NCBI GenBank assembly: GCA_024650095.1
Contig: JANKMV010000065.1
Coordinates: 1-9,077, forward strand
Length of the DNA: 9,077 bases
Source: Bacillota bacterium
GTDB taxonomy: Bacteria; Bacillota; Dethiobacteria; Dethiobacterales; Dethiobacteraceae
Direction: 5' to 3'
Shown here piece after piece: positions 5,794-9,077 of this stretch; position 1 is the first letter of the stretch; every line of letters starts with the position of its first letter. The translations under genes and the position numbers were made by a program. The notes under the pieces are model-generated. The model was not told the DNA's origin, ran no database searches, and worked only from the letters and a program-made list of their open reading frames with translations.

Positions 5794-7026
5794 TTATTCT
5801 GGATAGCATACGTCCTCGTGTAGCTTAAAATATGCATGAATAGCTTGGGCTGCGGCGATCAAGCCCTCATCTGAAATTAAGCATGAGATCTTAATTTCAG
5901 ATGTTGAGATAATTTCTATATTAACGCCAGCATTGGCCAACGCCTGAAACATACCAGCAGCGACACCCGTATTATCAATCATACCCGCGCCAACTACAGA
6001 TATTTTTGCCAAACCCCGTTGGTGCTGTAGCCGTCTTGCCCCGAGTTCCTGCACTAAAGGTTCCAGCACAGCATGGACTTTCTCATACTCCTCCCCGGCG
6101 ACAGTGAAAAGAATATCGTTTTCTCCCTCACGTCGAATACTCTGTACAATTAAATCTACATTGACACCGGCTTGTCCAATGGCCGAAAAGATGCGTGCGG
6201 CCACACCTGGCTTATCCGGCACACCCAGCACGGCAAACTTTACCTGCCCTTCATCACAGGCAATGCCTCTAATGACAGTTCCCTTCTCCATCGCTGTGTC
6301 CTCCTTCACCAAAGTTCCTATCTCTTCATGAAAGCTAGAACGTACATGAATAATAACACCATGCTCTTTGGCACACTCCACGGAACGGGGATGTAGTACA
6401 TTTGCACCAAGGCTCGCCAACTCTAGCATTTCATCATACGTAATTTCAACTAATTTCCGCGCCTCGGGTACAACACGGGGATCGATGGTATACACACCGT
6501 CCACATCTGTATATATCTCACAGGAATCTGCACCAATGGCTGCGGCCAGTGCCACCGCCGTCGTGTCTGAACCACCGCGACCTAACGTGTTAATCTCTCC
6601 GCAGGCAGCAGCGCCTTGAAAGCCTGCCACCACAGCAACATTACCCGCAGCAAGCGCTTCCTTAACACGGTTTGCGTTAAAGGCAGCAATACGTGCATTA
6701 CACGGCACTCCGTCTGTAACTACACCCGCTTGTGATCCTGTAAACGCCATGGCATCACAGCCGAGTGTTTGTAATGCCATCGCTAAGAGCGCAATACTCA
6801 CTTGTTCCCCCGTGGAAAGTAGCATCGCCAGCTCCCTCGCCGATGGATATGGCGTGATTTGTTTAGCCATAGCCATCAATTCGTCCGTGGTATCCCCCAT
6901 GGCAGACACAACCACCGCCACACGATTTCCTGCGGCCACAGTGCGGGCAACTCTTTGCGCTACATTTTGTATTCTTTCAACGCTACCCACAGAAGTACCA
7001 CCATATTTTTGTACAATACAACCCAT
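5794..7026 (-). CDS. lysC: Aspartokinase, lysC-type with two ACT domains
   Basis: Phosphorylates L-aspartate to 4-phospho-L-aspartate with ATP, the entry to lysine/DAP, threonine and methionine. The 410-aa length fits the monofunctional alpha-subunit class (B. subtilis aspartokinase II, about 408). The amino-acid-kinase domain spans about 1-240: KYGGTSVGS at 7-15, STGEQVS at 71-77, LGRGGSDTTAVALA at 148-161 and YTDVDGVYT at 172-180. Two ACT domains follow: VKFAVLGVPDKPGVAARIF at about 262-280 and ISVVGAGMIDNTGVAAGMF at about 342-360. The ATG at 7026 is preceded by GGAGGCGGAG. The gene lies 23 nt after hom. An internal in-frame ATG (residue 246) with its own strong ribosome binding site would give a separate 165-aa beta subunit made of the ACT domains. 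Feedback by lysine and/or threonine is expected but not readable. Confidence 0.97.
   Translation of the reverse strand: MGCIVQKYGGTSVGSVERIQNVAQRVARTVAAGNRVAVVVSAMGDTTDELMAMAKQITPYPSARELAMLLSTGEQVSIALLAMALQTLGCDAMAFTGSQAGVVTDGVPCNARIAAFNANRVKEALAAGNVAVVAGFQGAAACGEINTLGRGGSDTTAVALAAAIGADSCEIYTDVDGVYTIDPRVVPEARKLVEITYDEMLELASLGANVLHPRSVECAKEHGVIIHVRSSFHEEIGTLVKEDTAMEKGTVIRGIACDEGQVKFAVLGVPDKPGVAARIFSAIGQAGVNVDLIVQSIRREGENDILFTVAGEEYEKVHAVLEPLVQELGARRLQHQRGLAKISVVGAGMIDNTGVAAGMFQALANAGVNIEIISTSEIKISCLISDEGLIAAAQAIHAYFKLHEDVCYPE
6289..6306 (-). promoter_or_regulatory. Internal ribosome binding site and start for the aspartokinase beta subunit
   Basis: Inside lysC, AAGGAGG (6300-6306) is followed by an 8-nt spacer and ATG at 6291, in frame at residue 246 (MEKGTVIRG). 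The product would run to the lysC stop, 165 aa, covering both ACT domains. The position matches the well-known in-frame beta start of B. subtilis aspartokinase II, which forms an alpha2-beta2 enzyme. Confidence 0.8.
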
Positions 7027-7049
7027 TAACTCCGCCTCCGTTTATCCCT

Positions 7050-8339
7050 TTACTCTACAACGCGTAAAATACTATTAATACTGCGAATGGACGGCATCGC
7101 CCGTAAACTATCTAGGGCGTGCGTAAAGTTCCCCTCTGCCACATCGTGGGTAACGAGCACAATTTCTGCAGTCTGCTCAACACTTCGCTTTTGTATAATT
7201 TTATCTAAACTAACACGAGCTTCGCCAAAAGCGGTGGCAAGCTTGGCAAAAACACCAGGCTCATCGATTGCTTTAAGCCGCAAGTAAAAACGAGAAAGTT
7301 GCTCTTCCATGGGCACAACGGGCTTGTGCACAAACGTTGCCTCCACGATGCCATTTTGAATTTGATTTTTAATGGCGCGTGCTGCATCCATAATGTCCGC
7401 ACAAACGGCACTGCCCGTAGGCAATGATCCCGCACCACGACCATAGAACATCACTTCACCTACGGCATCACCTTCAAGGAAGATAGCATTAAACTCATTT
7501 TTAACGGCCGCTAGTGGGTGTGCGTGGGGAATCAACGTGGGATGAACGCGTAATTTCAGACCGCCTTCCCCTTCTTCACCAATGGCTAACAGCTTTACAG
7601 CGTAGCCCAGTTCTTGTGCATAGCGGATATCTCGCAGCTTCACATTTGTAATACCTTCCACATAAATATCTTCCATGTTGATCCGGCTAGAGAAGGAGAG
7701 GGAAGCTAGAATGTTTAGTTTATATGACGCGTCGCGTCCCTCCACATCTGAAGATGGGTCGGCTTCCGCAAAGCCTTTGGCTTGCGCTTCTGCCAGTGCA
7801 TCTTTAAATTCTTTTTCTGCCGTGGACATTTGCGTTAAAATATAGTTAGTCGTGCCATTAATAATCCCCATAATTTTATGGATACGGTTCGCTGCGAGGC
7901 AAAACTTCAAGGGACGAACCAATGGAATGCCGCCACCCACGCTAGCTTCGTAAAAAATGTTTTTACCTTGCAGTTTAGCGATGGCCAAAAGCTCCATGCC
8001 ATGTTGTGCCATCAAATCTTTATTGGCAGTAACAACAAATTTGCCGTTTTCTAAGGCTTTCGTAATGGCGTGGCGCGCACTTTCAATACCGCCCATTGTT
8101 TCCACCACAATATCAATTTCTGGGTCAAGAATTACATGATCAATGTTATCCGTAAAAAGTGACGGATCCAGTGTGAGCCCGCGAGGTTTAGCAAGATCCC
8201 TCACGGCCACGCGCTTTACTTCAAGCGCGGCACCCAACTTGTGCTCCATATCTTTGCCATTTTGTGCAAGAATTTGGGACACACCACTGCCCACTGTACC
8301 CATTCCCAGTATGCCAATTTTAATCGTTTCCTTGTTCAT
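7050..8339 (-). CDS. hom: Homoserine dehydrogenase (ACT-domain form)
   Basis: Reduces L-aspartate 4-semialdehyde to L-homoserine with NAD(P)H, committing carbon to threonine and methionine. The 429-aa length is normal for the Gram-positive monofunctional type. The Rossmann segment IGILGMGTVGSG (8-19) carries GxGxxG. The catalytic domain contains TANKDLMA (104-111), ASVGGGIPLVRP (132-143), GIINGTTNYIL (158-168) and EGRDASYKLNIL (200-211), with D203 and K207 at the spacing of the known catalytic Asp/Lys pair. A C-terminal ACT domain spans about 351-429 (LRLKAIDEPGVFAKLA), the usual threonine-feedback element. The ATG at 8339 has GGAGCGATGA just upstream. It is 21 nt after the PheB-like gene and 23 nt before lysC. 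No thrB or thrC lies in the window. Confidence 0.97.
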   Translation of the reverse strand: MNKETIKIGILGMGTVGSGVSQILAQNGKDMEHKLGAALEVKRVAVRDLAKPRGLTLDPSLFTDNIDHVILDPEIDIVVETMGGIESARHAITKALENGKFVVTANKDLMAQHGMELLAIAKLQGKNIFYEASVGGGIPLVRPLKFCLAANRIHKIMGIINGTTNYILTQMSTAEKEFKDALAEAQAKGFAEADPSSDVEGRDASYKLNILASLSFSSRINMEDIYVEGITNVKLRDIRYAQELGYAVKLLAIGEEGEGGLKLRVHPTLIPHAHPLAAVKNEFNAIFLEGDAVGEVMFYGRGAGSLPTGSAVCADIMDAARAIKNQIQNGIVEATFVHKPVVPMEEQLSRFYLRLKAIDEPGVFAKLATAFGEARVSLDKIIQKRSVEQTAEIVLVTHDVAEGNFTHALDSLRAMPSIRSINSILRVVE

Positions 8340-8360
8340 CTCATCGCTCCATTCTATTCT

Positions 8361-8807
8361 CTAGCTTTGTCCTATTAATTCAAGCTTTTGCACGCCAGGG
8401 ATTGCCAAAAGTTGTGCCAATAATTCATTGACATCTTCCCGTAAATGATCAGTTTCAAAGGAGATGGACGCATTGGCCACGCCTTGTAGAGGAATCCCTT
8501 GATTAATGGTTAAAACATTGCCCCCTGCAGCCGCAATGGCATTTAGGCCAGCAGAAAGTACGCCCGCCGTATGTTCAAGGATTAAGGAGATGGTGAGAAT
8601 TTTACCACGGCTTGCTTCCCGAAAGGGAAAGATATAATCGCGATATTTGTAGAAGGCGCCTCGACTAATTCCCACAGTTTGTACAGCCTCATTAATTGTT
8701 TTAGCTTTACCATTTTTCAAGAGCTCTTTCGCCTCAGCCGTTTTTTGTAAAACCTGCGGCAAGACATGCTCCTGTACCAGATAAAACTTCTCCCTCTTTT
8801 CTACCAT
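8361..8807 (-). CDS. PheB-like ACT domain-containing protein (UPF0735 family)
   Basis: A 148-aa small regulatory-type protein resembling B. subtilis PheB. The N-terminal part reads MVEKREKFYLVQEHVLPQ. It is followed by a short helix-turn-helix-like segment at about 38-56 (INEAVQTVGISRGAFYKYRD) and YIFPF, a family hallmark. A C-terminal ACT domain (about 70-146) has TAGVLSAGLNAIAAAGGNVL and INQGIPLQG. The biochemical role of this family is not established; the ACT domain suggests amino-acid sensing, and being first in an operon with hom and lysC suggests a link to aspartate-family control. The start is ATG 8807, with AGGAGG at 8814-8819 and a 6-nt spacer. A longer frame from 8846 would begin at or before the predicted transcription start and is rejected. 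Confidence 0.92.
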   Translation of the reverse strand: MVEKREKFYLVQEHVLPQVLQKTAEAKELLKNGKAKTINEAVQTVGISRGAFYKYRDYIFPFREASRGKILTISLILEHTAGVLSAGLNAIAAAGGNVLTINQGIPLQGVANASISFETDHLREDVNELLAQLLAIPGVQKLELIGQS

Positions 8808-8818
8808 GGCGAACCTCC

Positions 8819-8837
8819 TGTCTACTGTGTGTAGACA
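8819..8837 (-). promoter_or_regulatory. Hairpin/dyad abutting the operon's first ribosome binding site
   Basis: TGTCTAC and GTAGACA form a perfect 7-bp inverted repeat around 5 nt (8819-8825/8831-8837). One arm shares its last base with the AGGAGG of the PheB-like gene. It lies in the predicted 5' leader and has no U-tract, so it is more likely an operator or translation-control stem than a terminator. Confidence 0.45.
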
Positions 8838-8844
8838 TTTATGC

Positions 8845-8859
8845 ATGTATGGAATACAT
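8845..8859 (-). promoter_or_regulatory. Candidate operator dyad at the operon transcription start
   Basis: ATGTAT-GGA-ATACAT is a perfect 6+3+6 inverted repeat that overlaps the last bases of the -10 box and the predicted start near 8851. A repressor bound there would block the promoter. No regulator can be named from sequence. Confidence 0.4.
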
Positions 8860-8886
8860 TATAGCGCACTCAACCTTGTACTGCAA
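8858..8886 (-). promoter_or_regulatory. Sigma-A-type promoter of the ACT-hom-lysC-alr-mazEF operon
   Basis: Minus strand TTGCAG (8881-8886), exactly 17 nt, then a perfect TATAAT (8858-8863). The predicted start near 8851 gives a leader of about 44 nt before ATG 8807. The -35 is only 3/6 to consensus, which suits a regulated promoter. Confidence 0.65.
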
Positions 8887-8901
8887 TAGTTTTACTCTCT
8901 T

Positions 8902-8943
8902 TTATAATCTAAAATAACGCCAATTATTAAAAAACGTACCCAT
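8902..8943 (-). other. Possible 13-codon aromatic-rich leader ORF
   Basis: ATG 8943 follows GGGAGG with a 4-nt spacer. The peptide MGTFFNNWRYFRL has three Phe, one Trp and one Tyr, and ends at TAA 8902-8904. It lies upstream of the predicted operon promoter, so it would be in the operon leader only if another promoter lies further upstream. No attenuator terminator follows. Low confidence. Confidence 0.2.
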
Positions 8944-8966
8944 AAATCCTCCCACGATCAGCCAAA

Positions 8967-8991
8967 TTCCCGCTCTACGAAATGTAGGGAA
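8967..8991. other. Bulged hairpin next to the repeat
   Basis: CTAC (8975-8978) pairs with GTAG (8984-8987) around a 5-nt loop. The stem continues as TTCC (8967-8970) with GGAA (8988-8991) across a 4-nt bulge on one side. No U-tract follows. Confidence 0.35.
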
Positions 8992-9015
8992 CGGCAACTA
9001 CCAAGGGCATAGCTA

Positions 9016-9077
9016 CTAAATAGGGTTCGGCCTGCATAGTGATGCGTCAGGCTTAATGGGGTTCGGCCTGCATAGTG
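9016..9077. repeat. 36-bp-period direct repeat running off the right edge
   Basis: The 19-mer GGGTTCGGCCTGCATAGTG occurs at 9023-9041 and 9059-9077, a period of 36. Extended seven bases to the left the copies still match at 24 of 26 positions (from 9016 and 9052). A weak third copy starts one period earlier at 8987 (GGGAACGGC). Within the unit, CCTG-CAT and ATG-CGT-CAGG can pair as a bulged hairpin. The second copy is cut by the window end, so copy number and true unit are unknown. Confidence 0.6.

Larger units (their letters stand above)
8958..9077 (-). other. Open minus-strand frame entering from the window edge, coding status unknown
   Basis: From base 9077 the minus strand is open for 39 codons to TGA at 8958-8960. 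The translation repeats HYAGRT at a 12-residue interval because of the 36-bp repeat. It could be the C-terminus of an upstream gene or non-coding repeat DNA that happens to be open; no start codon is in the window and no family is recognised. The plus strand is also open across the repeat. Confidence 0.2.

Noticed and set aside
5706..5837. Longer alr starting at ATG 5837 or ATG 5786
   Set aside because: The first overlaps lysC by 44 bp and neither has a ribosome binding site. The extra residues do not resemble an alanine racemase N-terminus, whereas TTG 5705 has AGGTGG and gives the normal length.
8808..8846. Longer start of the PheB-like gene at 8846
   Set aside because: It would begin at about the predicted transcription start with no ribosome binding site. 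ATG 8807 has a perfect AGGAGG at 6 nt.
8903..8908. Plus-strand promoter with TATAAT at 8903-8908
   Set aside because: No -35 at 16-18 nt (the nearest TTG hexamer is 21 nt away) and no plus-strand gene downstream in the window.
8904..8960. Terminator of an upstream minus-strand gene at the six-T run near 8928-8933
   Set aside because: The bases before the T-run (minus strand) do not form a convincing stem; only about three pairs can be made.
9016..9077. Start of a CRISPR array
   Set aside because: Period is 36 bp with at least 19-26 bp shared, leaving only about 10-17 bp for a spacer. Only two visible copies, a degenerate third, and no cas genes.

Overview
The window looks like chromosomal core-metabolism DNA from a Bacillota (Firmicutes), probably an anaerobe of the Negativicutes/Clostridia type. 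The evidence is the purine-rich AGGAGG-type ribosome binding sites, GTG and TTG starts, intrinsic terminators with U-tracts, the alr-mazE-mazF(EndoA) order, a B. subtilis-like aspartokinase with an internal start, and a PheB-like ACT protein. The genus cannot be settled from this sequence. All genes but one are on the minus strand, so the text runs right to left for the main operon.

Right end (8847-9077): an intergenic stretch with a 36-bp-period repeat that runs off the window edge, a bulged hairpin, a possible 13-codon aromatic-rich leader ORF, and a promoter (TTGCAG-17-TATAAT) with an inverted repeat over the start point.

Main operon (8807 down to 3880): PheB-like ACT-domain protein, homoserine dehydrogenase (hom), aspartokinase (lysC), alanine racemase (alr), ribbon-helix-helix antitoxin (mazE/EndoAI) and the MazF/EndoA mRNA interferase. 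It closes at an intrinsic terminator at 3880-3910. Intergenic gaps are 21 and 23 nt at the head and 88, 12 and -4 nt further down, and no terminator is seen between the genes. LysC makes aspartyl phosphate, Hom commits the semialdehyde to threonine/methionine, and the lysine/DAP branch feeds the cell wall together with D-alanine from Alr. The toxin-antitoxin pair is tightly coupled at the tail.

Middle (2893-3858): a separate class-I glutamine-amidotransferase-like (peptidase C26) gene is followed by a 273-bp gap. The gap holds a perfect 14-bp hairpin whose U-tract points toward the plus strand, an extended -10 promoter candidate, and a minus-strand intrinsic terminator directly after it. Then comes serA (phosphoglycerate dehydrogenase with ASB and ACT domains), the first step of serine synthesis.

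Left end (1-1287): a plus-strand gene of unknown function (142 codons, strong ribosome binding site) convergent with serA, and a divergent minus-strand fumarylacetoacetate-hydrolase-family gene cut by the window edge.

I found no clear undescribed system. The most worthwhile points are the in-frame beta-subunit start in lysC, the unexplained terminator/promoter arrangement upstream of serA, the tandem repeat at the right edge, the dyads at the operon promoter, and the unknown 142-aa protein.
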